The notes beneath the pieces were generated by a model that was given only the letters and a program-made list of their open reading frames with translations, was not told the DNA's origin and did no database searches. From the NCBI GenBank assembly GCA_020186115.1, contig WSYJ01000171.1, positions 124,001-188,000 of the forward strand: 64,000 nt of DNA, given 5' to 3'. The position numbers and the translations under genes were made by a program. The DNA comes from Histomonas meleagridis (taxonomy: Eukaryota; Parabasalia; Tritrichomonadida; Dientamoebidae). Of the stretch, positions 49,903 to 60,196 are shown piece after piece (position 1 is the first letter of the stretch; every line of letters begins with the position of its first letter).

Positions 49903-50721
49903 ATGATTATATCCAATTATCTAGCACAAGAAACGACAATCAAGTTATCAGATATAAAATATATCTTTGCATCAGCAATATGTTATGGCACATACAGAAT
50001 ATTTATGAACAAATACTTTCTCACTCCTTTATCAAAATTTGTTGCTGAAAAAAATAGGAATAAGTTTATTCATCGTGGCTTCGATTGTATTCATTATATT
50101 ATATGTGGAATGGTTGGCATCTTATCATTTCTTCAAAGACCATATTCGCATTGTGCTTTTTTCTTTGGGGATTGCCAAAAATATAATATTTGCACCGGCG
50201 AATTTGTTTGTAGCGTATTTCAAAAGATTTATATTTTTTTATTTGCTTCTTATTACATAAGTGATGTATTCTGGATTCATACAACAAAAGACATTTTCAT
50301 TATGTGTATTCACCATACAATAACATTGTCAATGACTATAATATGTATATTGGCAGCTCGCCCAGTAGCTGGAATATCAACTATGGTACTTCATGATTTC
50401 GTAGACATTTTTTTATATACAGGAAAAATTGCAACTTACTTTAACATGAAGAAAATTGGCGATACGTCATTGATTATTTTTGCAATTTCTTTCTTTTATT
50501 TAAGATTGGTTAACCTATTAATAATTTTGGTCTTAGTTATTGTGGATAAAACAGAACAACCACATCATAAGATTTTGTATATTATAGGAAGAACAATGGT
50601 AATAATATTATATGGATGTCATTTGATTTGGGGATCTCAAATCATAAAAGCAATTATCAATGTTTTTAAAGGTGATAAAATACGTGACATAAGATCTGAT
50701 GAAGGAGTTAAAAAAGAATAA
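49903..50721 (+). CDS. TLC-domain protein, ceramide-synthase (LAG1)-like
   Basis: The 272-residue protein has about six or seven hydrophobic spans and the LAG1 motif: CIHHTITLSM (His137-His138), then AARPVAGIS, LHDFVDIFLYTGK (His164-Asp165, Asp168). These His and Asp residues are the catalytic positions of ceramide synthases, which N-acylate sphingoid bases in the ER. Homeobox-like extensions seen in some animal ceramide synthases are absent. The C terminus is short and charged. Assignment to TLC is firm; acyl-chain preference unknown. ATG start. Confidence 0.82.
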   Translation: MIISNYLAQETTIKLSDIKYIFASAICYGTYRIFMNKYFLTPLSKFVAEKNRNKFIHRGFDCIHYIICGMVGILSFLQRPYSHCAFFFGDCQKYNICTGEFVCSVFQKIYIFLFASYYISDVFWIHTTKDIFIMCIHHTITLSMTIICILAARPVAGISTMVLHDFVDIFLYTGKIATYFNMKKIGDTSLIIFAISFFYLRLVNLLIILVLVIVDKTEQPHHKILYIIGRTMVIILYGCHLIWGSQIIKAIINVFKGDKIRDIRSDEGVKKE

Positions 50722-50995
50722 ATAGGACCTACGGTAGAGTTCCTTCTTTTGGGTATGAAGTAAAATTTTTAATATAAATTATTATTTGACTTTTTTTCAA
50801 CGATCACTTCTATTTGCCACTTTTTGCAATTTCAATTAAATACGATCACAAACGACCAAGAGGGAGGTTTTTCAACAGAAAAAAAAGGAAATTCTTAACT
50901 TTACAAAGGATCACTATCAACGTTCACCGTTAATTTTTATGAAAAAGTGGAATCAGCGGCTTGTAAAAAATTGCTTCTTCAAGGGAGCAAACTAA

Positions 50996-52393
50996 ATGAA
51001 TTCAGAAGAAGATAACAACCAAAATTCTCATAATGAAAACCACGAAAATACTGAACCTGAAATATCAAAAACAAAAGAAGAATCAGAAAAGAATAATTCT
51101 GAAATTTCAAATAATTTACCACCTCTCCCAGACGAAAAGCAAACAACAGATGAAGCTCATGGGAAAAGACATGTCCGAAGGAAAGTAACAATTTGTAGAA
51201 CAGTTCGAGTTGTAAAATATCACTATGTTCGCAAACCAAAGAAACAAGTAAGTTTATCCAGTATAGATTTACCACAAACATATAACCCCCCACTTAGGAA
51301 TCGTTCATCTACTGTTAATCCCATAAAACGTTCTGCGAATACAGAACCATGTCTTCAACTCACCAAATCAAAATCCAAATCAGAATTCGATCTTATAGAA
51401 CTAAACCATGCTATTGACGAAGAGGACAAACGTGTAGAAGCCATCTATCAATTTAATTCTAATCCCAAGAAAAATATCAATAAATTATGTGAATATTATA
51501 AAAAGCCTGCCACTCCAGAAAACATTGCTGAACTTCTCCATACTGTACCAGGGCTTTTAGGTGAACAAATTGGGAACTATTTAACCACAGTTGATAATCA
51601 AGATATTCTTTTAGCATATCTAAAGCGCTTAGATCTTCACACTGACATTGTAGAAGCCATGCGGCGAGCTCTTAGTAGCACTCTCTATCTTCCAGGGGAA
51701 TCCCAACGAATTGATCAATTTGTCCAAACGTTCTCCAACTGTTACTTCACAGTTAATCCACACACGTACTCCAACCCCGAGATTCCGTACATATTATCCT
51801 TTGCGTTAATTATGCTCAACTCAGATCTTCATAATCCTAATGTTCAACATCGGATGACATGTCAACAATTTATCAACAACATCAAGAACTCCTATAAAAT
51901 CATGAACGAGGTCTGTGATGAAGACCTAACAACAATGTATGATTCGCTTAAACGAAATCCATTTCATTTTTCGGTGAAGTCGAATTCGTTTTTAGCGATG
52001 TCCGCTCCGAAGAACAACGGCACATTAAAACTGAAGACGGACAAAATCTTTTCGAAGTGGAAAAAGTATTATTTTGTTTTAGTGAACTCGTCGTTGTATT
52101 TCTTCAAAGATAATTCGCAAGAAAGTAAAGACGACCCTTTGGGATCAATACAGCTGACAGAAGTCGAAATTTTGGAGTCGCATCGAAAGAACGTAGAGTT
52201 CATAATCAGAACGGTGGAGGACAAGCAGATGCAGTTCGTGTCCTTCGACAAGAAGAAGACGCCGCAGATAATGAAGGACATAAGGATGGTCTTCTTGAAG
52301 GCAAAGAACAAGGACGAGAGGGAGAAATGGATAACGTGGCTAAGGAGGTCAGTGTCGTCTCCAAGCATACAGAGAGAAGAGGCAGCGAAGTAA
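50996..52393 (+). CDS. Sec7-PH ARF guanine nucleotide exchange factor (cytohesin-like)
   Basis: The 465-residue protein has a disordered N terminus (1-130), a Sec7 domain (about 135-330) and a PH domain (about 340-455). The catalytic Glu235 lies in LPGESQRID, and the FALIMLNSDLHNP helix is present. The PH domain (GTLKLKTDKIFSKWKKYYFVL) should bind phosphoinositides. Cytohesin-type proteins activate ARF GTPases at membranes. From about 52000 onward the coding DNA is much GC-richer (codons such as GAG, AAG, GAC, AGG) than the AT-rich 5' half. ATG start. Confidence 0.9.
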   Translation: MNSEEDNNQNSHNENHENTEPEISKTKEESEKNNSEISNNLPPLPDEKQTTDEAHGKRHVRRKVTICRTVRVVKYHYVRKPKKQVSLSSIDLPQTYNPPLRNRSSTVNPIKRSANTEPCLQLTKSKSKSEFDLIELNHAIDEEDKRVEAIYQFNSNPKKNINKLCEYYKKPATPENIAELLHTVPGLLGEQIGNYLTTVDNQDILLAYLKRLDLHTDIVEAMRRALSSTLYLPGESQRIDQFVQTFSNCYFTVNPHTYSNPEIPYILSFALIMLNSDLHNPNVQHRMTCQQFINNIKNSYKIMNEVCDEDLTTMYDSLKRNPFHFSVKSNSFLAMSAPKNNGTLKLKTDKIFSKWKKYYFVLVNSSLYFFKDNSQESKDDPLGSIQLTEVEILESHRKNVEFIIRTVEDKQMQFVSFDKKKTPQIMKDIRMVFLKAKNKDEREKWITWLRRSVSSPSIQREEAAK

Positions 52394-52500
52394 TTTGTTT
52401 GTACAAAATGAATAAATTGTTGTGATAAAATTATTTGACATAAAAAATGTTTAAATTTAAATTCCATTTTTTAAATATTTTGCTCGAAATTTCATATAGA

Positions 52501-53073
52501 ATTAGATTCGGTGAAATTGGAATACTTGAAGAATTCATTTTAATCAAGCAATTTTTGAAAGATGTTCATATTTATTAATGAAAAAACAGTTACATTAATT
52601 GGTTATGCAGCTTTTTTTTTTTCTACAGATAAAGGTTTACTTATGAATGATGCTAAAGCAAACAATATGTGTGAATATGCTATTGCAGGAGGAAATGAAG
52701 AAATCATTGAACATTTAAAGATGAACACAAAATTATTTAATTACTTAGAATATATTTTTTTAAATGTGGAAATTATGAAATACTTTTGTTATGTAGATAA
52801 GGAATAAAAGTTTAAGAATAAATGATTACAATGAAACAATAAGAGATGAAAATTTATATTTTGTTAATACTTTATAGAAATACATTCATACATTTGTCAC
52901 AATCATGCTCAACAGCACTTATATTTCATTATAAAAAAACGTTGTTAAATAACTTCGAAAAAGCTGCTCAAAAGCCATTTTCTTTATACAGTCCGTCCTT
53001 AACAAGAAAGATCAAATGTAAAATCAAAGTAAGAAATGTTTCGAATAATTTCACTTCGCGTAAAGAACATTAA
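52501..53073 (+). pseudogene. DUF3447/ankyrin fragment L6
   Basis: Remnants of the DUF3447 domain are split between frames (ATTTTTGAAAGATGTTC in one, then EKTVTLIGYAAFF, GLLMNDAKANN and YAIAGGNEEII in another), so it is broken. A later piece near 52910 reads STALIFHYKK, like an ankyrin module. There is no array with 80-nt spacing. This is probably an old copy in decay. Confidence 0.6.
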
Positions 53074-53087
53074 TATTTACATTTTTA

Positions 53088-53918
53088 TTAGAAGTATGTA
53101 TGGTAGTCTGTTGCATTTGGATCAGGCACAAACGATTTAACAATTTCCAATAAGTTTCGAAGTCCCAATTCGACTCCATCGTCCAAATTCGCATCATTTA
53201 TATCATATCCCTCAGTGCGTATATCGAAATGCGAATGCGCAAAGTCAATTAGCCCCAAACGCGGCTCTTTGCTTAAGTCGTCGCCGTCGTATGACATGAA
53301 GAGTGAACTTGCATATATTCTAAATCCCGGATTGGCTTCAATGAAGGAGGAGAACACACAATTTATCTTAATAAGCTGTTGAATAAAAGATAACAAATGA
53401 GGTGGTGGGATGAAATCTCGCATTTGTTGGATAAATTGTTCTTTGGAAATATAACAGTTTTGTGACTTGGAGGTGTCAAGAATGATCTTTTTGTTTCGTT
53501 GGATGAGAATGGAAACTAATCGAATGCCTAAAAAACGGGAAATGGAGATTTCATTCTTACGAATAAGTTTCACACGAAAACCATCGGATGCACCAATTTC
53601 CCATTGACGAGTACCAAGTTTAATGTCACAATGACATGGTGACTTGAAGCCAGCATCTAAATCTTCAATAATCATATATGGTAACCCAAGAGAAACGTAT
53701 ATGCCATAAAATTTGGGAAGGATAAGATCCAAAGGTGATTGATGATAAAATTGTAATTTTTCACCTTCATGATGTGAATTTTCTTTTGCCAAACAAACAC
53801 TATCAGTCATATTGCAAGTACAATGATATATATGATGAGGGCGGTGATTCTCATCATGTATATCATCAATAAATTTGACTTCGAGTTGCTTTGTTTCTGT
53901 TTCTGCTTTTTGTTGCAT
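53088..53918 (-). CDS. Inositol polyphosphate kinase (IP6K/IPMK family)
   Basis: The 276-residue protein has the family signature PxxxDxKxG (PCHCDIKLG, Pro94 to Gly102), the SSLF segment (about 204-207) and DFAH (225-228) that ligates metal. These are all present, so activity is likely. The family phosphorylates inositol phosphates, including synthesis of pyrophosphates (IP7). Whether it is an IP6K or IPMK cannot be told. ATG start, with a short intergenic gap to the APC6-like gene. Confidence 0.85.
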   Translation of the reverse strand: MQQKAETETKQLEVKFIDDIHDENHRPHHIYHCTCNMTDSVCLAKENSHHEGEKLQFYHQSPLDLILPKFYGIYVSLGLPYMIIEDLDAGFKSPCHCDIKLGTRQWEIGASDGFRVKLIRKNEISISRFLGIRLVSILIQRNKKIILDTSKSQNCYISKEQFIQQMRDFIPPPHLLSFIQQLIKINCVFSSFIEANPGFRIYASSLFMSYDGDDLSKEPRLGLIDFAHSHFDIRTEGYDINDANLDDGVELGLRNLLEIVKSFVPDPNATDYHTYF

Positions 53919-54008
53919 TGAACCATCGACCGTTTATTTCAATTACAACATTTTAATGAATTTCACATCACATGTCAACGAATTTCAAAACGTCCTCCAA
54001 CAAAACTA

Positions 54009-55409
54009 ATGGAAAATATTCCGAAATTTGCTCTAAATTTCTTATCTAAACTCGAAGATGAAAACTTAAACACACAAGACCCTGTTGATTTCTGCCAAAA
54101 ACTATTTATTCGAAAACAATATCATCGAATTATTTCATATGTTGATTCTCTTTCAGATCCAAGATCTTTACCAGCAAATTTCCAATTTTGGTTTTTGACA
54201 TCTCTTTGCAAAGTCTATAAATATAAAGATTGTCAAATATATATTGATTCTTTATGTACTTCACTTCAAGAAGATCCTAAAATTATTTATATCAAAGGTG
54301 TTTGTTATCTTAGACAACAAAATTATCAAGCATCCATTTCATGTTTTACAGATTCATTTTTAAAAGATCCATTTTTCCTTCCACCACTTAAAAAATTACT
54401 TTCTCATTATCTTATCTCTGAATCCACTTTCAATGATCTTATTTCAAAGATAAAAGCGCCACAAAATCATATTAATTCCCTTAAAGAATATGCATCGCTT
54501 TCTTGGTTTTATAATCAAGAAGAAAAAACCGCCTTCGATAGGATTTCAGAACTTTACGCCAAACATCCCACATCACCTCGTGTTATCACTGCTTATGTAT
54601 CATGTTGTCTTCGTAGTAACAAGCGATCCGATCTCTATGTCATAGCGCAACGTCTTTTTGACAAGAACCATGAAGCTTTATTATCGATATTTGCCATGAG
54701 TTGTCACATGATATTAATTGAGCGTTCTGAAGCAGCTCGTTCACTTCTCTTAAAATGTATTCGTCTTTCTCCATCGTTTGCGCCTGCGTGGGTTTGTTAT
54801 GCAGCCACGCATTGGATGGATGGCGATCCTCGAACAGCACTTAATGTCATACTAATCGCAGCGCATGCGTTTCCAGAAATGGAATTATTGTACATGTGGG
54901 CCGGAAGGCTTTATTCTGAATGCGGCGAAAACGCAATGGCGATTGCGCATTTTAATCGCTGTAAGAAAACTGGTTATGTTCTACATGAAATCGGCTGCAT
55001 ATTGTTGAAACAAGGAAAGTACAAAGAGGCCGCGGAGATACTTGAACGAGCTCTGCAGTGCGATGACTGTTGTACTGAGTATGTAATAAATTGCGCAACT
55101 GCTCAAAGAAGAAATGGAAATTTGGAAAGAGCAATGGAGTTGTTGGTGGACATAGAGGACAAGGAGCCGGATAATGTTGACGCTGTTTTGAATTTGGGTT
55201 TCACGTTGCATTTGATGTTGTTATATGACGAGGCAATTGAGAAATATATTAAAGTGCTGAAGATAAGGCCGGATAACGCATTCGCAGCAACAATGATGGA
55301 GGACGCGATGCAAAAAGTTATACAAAATCCTGTGCTGAGTTATGTTAGTGTGGAACCTTTACAGAATTTTGATGATATGTTTGAAAATTGGAAACAAAAC
55401 AATAAGTAA
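54009..55409 (+). CDS. TPR protein, anaphase-promoting complex subunit 6 (CDC16)-like
   Basis: The 466 residues consist of tetratricopeptide repeats throughout. The segment LYMWAGRLYSECGENAMAIA to VLHEIGCILLKQGKYKEAAEI resembles APC6/CDC16, as does the N-terminal ILSFKDLxx-like layout. APC6 is a structural TPR subunit of the APC/C ubiquitin ligase. Other TPR families such as APC8 or BBS4 could look similar by eye. The 3' end (last 15 codons plus 110 nt of flank) is repeated twice downstream. ATG start. Confidence 0.55.
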   Translation: MENIPKFALNFLSKLEDENLNTQDPVDFCQKLFIRKQYHRIISYVDSLSDPRSLPANFQFWFLTSLCKVYKYKDCQIYIDSLCTSLQEDPKIIYIKGVCYLRQQNYQASISCFTDSFLKDPFFLPPLKKLLSHYLISESTFNDLISKIKAPQNHINSLKEYASLSWFYNQEEKTAFDRISELYAKHPTSPRVITAYVSCCLRSNKRSDLYVIAQRLFDKNHEALLSIFAMSCHMILIERSEAARSLLLKCIRLSPSFAPAWVCYAATHWMDGDPRTALNVILIAAHAFPEMELLYMWAGRLYSECGENAMAIAHFNRCKKTGYVLHEIGCILLKQGKYKEAAEILERALQCDDCCTEYVINCATAQRRNGNLERAMELLVDIEDKEPDNVDAVLNLGFTLHLMLLYDEAIEKYIKVLKIRPDNAFAATMMEDAMQKVIQNPVLSYVSVEPLQNFDDMFENWKQNNK

Positions 55410-55785
55410 TCTTTGTAAAACATAAGTAATGATATTATTTCCTTTTTATAAACAAAACTAATTAATGCAAATGGATCTATTTTCATTTTTTTTATGAAAC
55501 ATTACACATAATATGTTTTACAGAATTTCGATGATATGTTTGAAAATTGGAAAAAAAATAATAAATAATCTTTGTAAAACATAAGTAATGATATTATTTC
55601 CTTTTTATAAACAAAACTAATTAATGCAAATGGATCTATTTTCATTTTTTTTATGAAACATTGCACATAATATGTTTTACATAATTTCGATGATATGTTT
55701 GAAAATTGGAAACAAAATTATAAGTAATCTTTGTACAACACAAGTAAATATATTATTTCATTTAAATAAATAAAACTAATAATTG
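55361..55785 (+). repeat. 159-bp tandem repeat of the TPR gene 3' end
   Basis: Copies begin at about 55361, 55520 and 55679. Each contains the gene's final coding segment NFDDMFENWK, a stop and about 110 nt of 3' flank. Copies 2 and 3 lie beyond the real stop and differ by a few substitutions. The third copy is more diverged toward its end. Confidence 0.9.
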
Positions 55786-56004
55786 AATAAGAAAACGCAA
55801 TTGAGTTCATATTGAACAAAACATATCATAAAAATGAAAAAAAAAAATAACATAACTTTTCATTTTTCGATAATTGTCTTAAAACAAAATCTCTTTAATG
55901 ATATTTTCTGATTTTAAGTGAACTCATATTTCAGCAAAACGTTACATTTAATTTACTCATCACGAAAACCATTTAAAAAATAAATTGAAGTTCATTTTTA
56001 ATAT

Positions 56005-59000
56005 TTATTTAGATGAACTGAAGTATTTTTCAAAATCATTCAGTTTCTTAGTAAATATTTTCACTGTTGCGACGTTTTCCAAGTTCTTAAATTCACCGAA
56101 TTTTTCCTCTATCATTTTCACCAAGTTGAGTGCGTTATTTTTCTTAACTTCTTTTGACTTTAACAAGAATATAATTAAATCGGTAATCATTGGCAACAAT
56201 TTCTCTTTCTTCTTTAATGACTTATTCAACAGCCTTGAAATCAGCATCAAATTAATTTTATCACCGAATACCACAGCCTTTTTAATACTATCGAAGAAGT
56301 TTTCATCGTTATGAAACTTTTCGTCACCTTTTAATATAGTATTCAACCAAAACTTTGCCACTTTATCGTTCACTTTTTCGATTATTTTCTTATTAAATAT
56401 TTTTGAAATTTCGATTATCATTTCATCGCCATATAACTCGAACATTACCAAATTATTTAATTGACTTGGCGGCGCATTTGCGAAATAATTTTTCTTGTTT
56501 AAGTTTAATATATATTCCAAGAATCCACGGTTAAATTGTTTAAAGTTTAAGTCCATAAACATGAATCCGATATCCAAGAAATAACTTAAAGTTGAAACAG
56601 GTAAATCGATTTTCATTATCGAGTTCGAAAGTCGATGATAAAATATACCGAAATATTCGTCGATTATGTTATCGTCTGTATTTGCTTCTTTTGTCTTTAA
56701 TATACCAATAAACGCCTTGTTAATTAATGGCGAATCACCTTTCGAGTTCATTAATGCCGTTGATATTTGATCTGGATAAAGAGGTATATAAATGAATATG
56801 ATCGTGAACAAATAATGTATAGGTTCAATAGTTGTACATGTACCAAACAAATGTTTAATCGCTTTAAAGATAACAGTAATATCTTCTTGACATTCCTTAC
56901 ATAACATTAACAGAATTTGATTCCGATCTGTTGGTAATTCTTTTGGACTTAAGATTTGTTTTACATATTTATAAGCTTCTGTAGTTTCATATGGATTCAT
57001 TTGTAATAAAACACAAGTCGATATTAATGAAGCAGCATTTAATTCTTTGCTTTTGGTTACTATGTTATATAATGTCATTAATGGCTTTATTTGATTAGCT
57101 GATATTAATTTTGTTAATTCACTAAATATTAACTTTTGGGCATATCGAATTACGGCATCTTTCTTAGCTGTTAATTCTAATATATAATCAACTAAATATG
57201 ATTCAATTCCATTGTTAATAATAATATCGAAGACTTGTTTTGTTAATGCTTTAGTTCGTGTCATTGATTTCCAAAAATCATCGAAACGTTTTGTAGTTAA
57301 TAACAAATTTTTAGTTAATTTTAATCCGAATTCAGTCAATTCTTCTGGATTTGATATATATTTAGTTGCAGGTATTAATATATCTAATAACTTTAAATGC
57401 GTTTGAATTAATTGTTCTTGTCCATTATAGAACTCAATTGAATATTTTAACATACTATCTGCTAAACCAGGAATTTTCTTTAAGAACAAATTTGTTATTT
57501 TATCTGTTGATACATCTTCAATAGATATTTGAGGGAATTGTGATTCAATGAACATCTTTAACGCGTTATTAATTCGTGGTGATGTTTTATCACTAATGAA
57601 ATAACAAAATAATGTAAAGAAATTCATATCTTTAATTGGATTCTCTAATAATATAATTGATATCATATCAGGTAATATTCGATATGCTGATTTCATGATA
57701 TCAATGAATTGATCAGGATATAATTGGATTAACTTCGAAAAGAATATTGGAGTCATAGGTGAATCATAAGTTGAAGGTAAACGTAATACATTTAATATAG
57801 TATCTAATGATGTTTCGAATCGTAATTGTGCTAATATTGTCGATAAAAGTGTATCTGATATTTCTGGATGATCTATTTTAATATCATCTAAACACATCTT
57901 TTGACATGTTAATAATATCGATGGGAATGAAGTTATATCTTGACAATTTAATATTTGATTTGATATATTATCAATAGTTTTATATAACATATACATTTTA
58001 TTTGATATTGTTGGATTTTCTTTAATAATTTTCTCTAATAATGTAATCTCATCATTAATATTATTCGGTTTAATGTTATTAATATTATTAACTGCATTAA
58101 TTGTCATAGCTTCAAGTGCTTGAATTAATTCTAATGTACAATCTAATGATAATAACCTTTCCATTATTTGATCGAAATATTCAAAGTCTAAATATTGTAA
58201 TGGCATGAAATGATTTAACTTTGTAAGTTTCGTACATAATAATAATGGTTGTACTGCATATTTACCGGCATCATATAATAAAATAGGATTAATCATACAT
58301 GCAGTCATATCAAACAAATATACACAGCCCATTTTCTCACCTAATTCAACTGACTCCTTTAACATTCGTGCCGAGAATTTAATTCGTGTTGTCGATATAA
58401 CACGTGATACATGATTTAATGCTTTACTACGTTCCATTTCTAATGTCATTAATTGTCGTGGCTTTATGATACGTTGTGAATCCTTCTTAATGAATTCTTT
58501 AAGTTCATAATCAATTTGTTTAATTAATGCTTGTTCATTTATCTCTAATTCTTTCCAATTTGGATTCTCTTTCTGAAATACTTTCCCTAATTCTTTTAAG
58601 ATGTCATATGCTAATAGTCGTACTTTAGGATTATTCGGAATATAAAGACAATAATAACATAAACGATATATCTTAAAATATGGAATTTTGGGTTTCCCTT
58701 CAGTAGTTTCATTAAAATCGATTTTAGGATTTGCTAATACTTTAATACATGCTTGTAAAAATAATAATATGTTATAAAAAGTATGATCTGTAAATGCTGC
58801 ACGTGCTCCTACAACAAGCATTTTAGCAAAGTTAGCAGTATGACTTGGTTCTTGTGGTACAAAGAATTGTAAATCAATGTCTTTATCAACAGCAAAGTTA
58901 ATAAATACTTGTAATAAATCTTTGGGACATTTTTGTTCACGTAAAAATTGATTTATAATTTTGAATGTTTCATTATGATCAACATTATAAAAGATTTCAA

Positions 59001-60084
59001 GTATAGATGTAATGATCTCTTTATCTTTGGGATCAAGACGTGGTAAGTTTAATACTGCTGAACGTAATACTAATGATAAATAATTGAAATGTAATGATTC
59101 CTTAGAATTACCTGATTGAACTATATCTTGAAGAAATCTTTCACATATTAATAACGCTGGTGAAAATTCAATGCCATTATTTAAAAGACGAACTAATGTA
59201 GCAAATGATTTGGAATTAATGATCATCGTGTTATTACTTAATAATGAATAAAATGCAAAAGTGGCAATGGCACGCATATTAGGTGAGGTTTTTAAGCCTT
59301 TTTTATCAAGCTCAGAGATATAATTAAGAATTGGTTGGTCGGGGTACCCCTTTAACGATAGGGTTTGGTAAACGGCCGCTTCGGTTATCACTAATTCATG
59401 TTTGGGATCCATTTCATTATGTACTAATAATGCTAAGATAGTAACAACTATGATCGTGGCTGCATCTTCATCTGTAATAAGTGGCCACTTTATATATTTA
59501 ATGAAATTTAAGAATGGTTCATCAACCGGAATTTGTTCACGCCATCTTTGATCAGTGTTTTGTTGTATCCAACCCGCTACAATGATTGCAATTTGAACTT
59601 CATTATTCATGGAAATAATTAAAGAATCTACAGCATATTTGAAAACAGATAAAACTACTTCGGTTGTGTTAGAACTGTCATTAGGAACTTCTAAGATTAA
59701 TGTGTAATAAAGATTTAATACATTTTGTATATTTGATGTAAGATGAAGAATTGCTTTACTTCCAAAAAACTTTATCACGTGTGATAAAAATACAAATCGA
59801 TGAGCTGGATGATCTGTTATATTATTGATAGCATTTGAATAAAGTTGACAAATATCAATAGCATCAGTTGGCGAAAATTTGTAATACATAAGCACGAGGA
59901 AATCAAGGTAATCATCAACTTTTTCTCCTGCTTGTGTTTCAAAGAAATCAATTTGAAGTTCTTCTTGTTTAACAAAATTTGTAAAAAGCTTAGCAATACG
60001 ACTTAATATTTGGGGTTCAAACTCATTCGAAACTATCCTGCTTTGGTTCGAAGTATCAATATCTGAATTCACGGGATTTGACAT
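56005..60084 (-). CDS. Large helical-repeat protein, 1359 residues, unknown
   Basis: A single ATG-started frame encodes an alpha-helical protein without enzymatic motifs, signal peptide or membrane spans. Regularly spaced amphipathic helices suggest an alpha-solenoid (HEAT/ARM-like). Asn-, Ile- and Leu-rich; the middle is AT-biased. No family was recognised. Large solenoids often act as transport, nuclear or complex scaffold proteins. It is the second longest gene of the window, lying between the TPR and PAP2-like genes. GGGGTACCCC occurs at about 59339-59348. Confidence 0.6.
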   Translation of the reverse strand: MSNPVNSDIDTSNQSRIVSNEFEPQILSRIAKLFTNFVKQEELQIDFFETQAGEKVDDYLDFLVLMYYKFSPTDAIDICQLYSNAINNITDHPAHRFVFLSHVIKFFGSKAILHLTSNIQNVLNLYYTLILEVPNDSSNTTEVVLSVFKYAVDSLIISMNNEVQIAIIVAGWIQQNTDQRWREQIPVDEPFLNFIKYIKWPLITDEDAATIIVVTILALLVHNEMDPKHELVITEAAVYQTLSLKGYPDQPILNYISELDKKGLKTSPNMRAIATFAFYSLLSNNTMIINSKSFATLVRLLNNGIEFSPALLICERFLQDIVQSGNSKESLHFNYLSLVLRSAVLNLPRLDPKDKEIITSILEIFYNVDHNETFKIINQFLREQKCPKDLLQVFINFAVDKDIDLQFFVPQEPSHTANFAKMLVVGARAAFTDHTFYNILLFLQACIKVLANPKIDFNETTEGKPKIPYFKIYRLCYYCLYIPNNPKVRLLAYDILKELGKVFQKENPNWKELEINEQALIKQIDYELKEFIKKDSQRIIKPRQLMTLEMERSKALNHVSRVISTTRIKFSARMLKESVELGEKMGCVYLFDMTACMINPILLYDAGKYAVQPLLLCTKLTKLNHFMPLQYLDFEYFDQIMERLLSLDCTLELIQALEAMTINAVNNINNIKPNNINDEITLLEKIIKENPTISNKMYMLYKTIDNISNQILNCQDITSFPSILLTCQKMCLDDIKIDHPEISDTLLSTILAQLRFETSLDTILNVLRLPSTYDSPMTPIFFSKLIQLYPDQFIDIMKSAYRILPDMISIILLENPIKDMNFFTLFCYFISDKTSPRINNALKMFIESQFPQISIEDVSTDKITNLFLKKIPGLADSMLKYSIEFYNGQEQLIQTHLKLLDILIPATKYISNPEELTEFGLKLTKNLLLTTKRFDDFWKSMTRTKALTKQVFDIIINNGIESYLVDYILELTAKKDAVIRYAQKLIFSELTKLISANQIKPLMTLYNIVTKSKELNAASLISTCVLLQMNPYETTEAYKYVKQILSPKELPTDRNQILLMLCKECQEDITVIFKAIKHLFGTCTTIEPIHYLFTIIFIYIPLYPDQISTALMNSKGDSPLINKAFIGILKTKEANTDDNIIDEYFGIFYHRLSNSIMKIDLPVSTLSYFLDIGFMFMDLNFKQFNRGFLEYILNLNKKNYFANAPPSQLNNLVMFELYGDEMIIEISKIFNKKIIEKVNDKVAKFWLNTILKGDEKFHNDENFFDSIKKAVVFGDKINLMLISRLLNKSLKKKEKLLPMITDLIIFLLKSKEVKKNNALNLVKMIEEKFGEFKNLENVATVKIFTKKLNDFEKYFSSSK

Positions 60085-60196
60085 ATAACTTTATGCTGTT
60101 GTTAAAGGATATTTGACATTGTCTTCAATTTTGAATGGATAATGTGGTTTGATTCAAAATCAAAAAGTGGTATTTGGCGAACGTTAAAAATATTTC

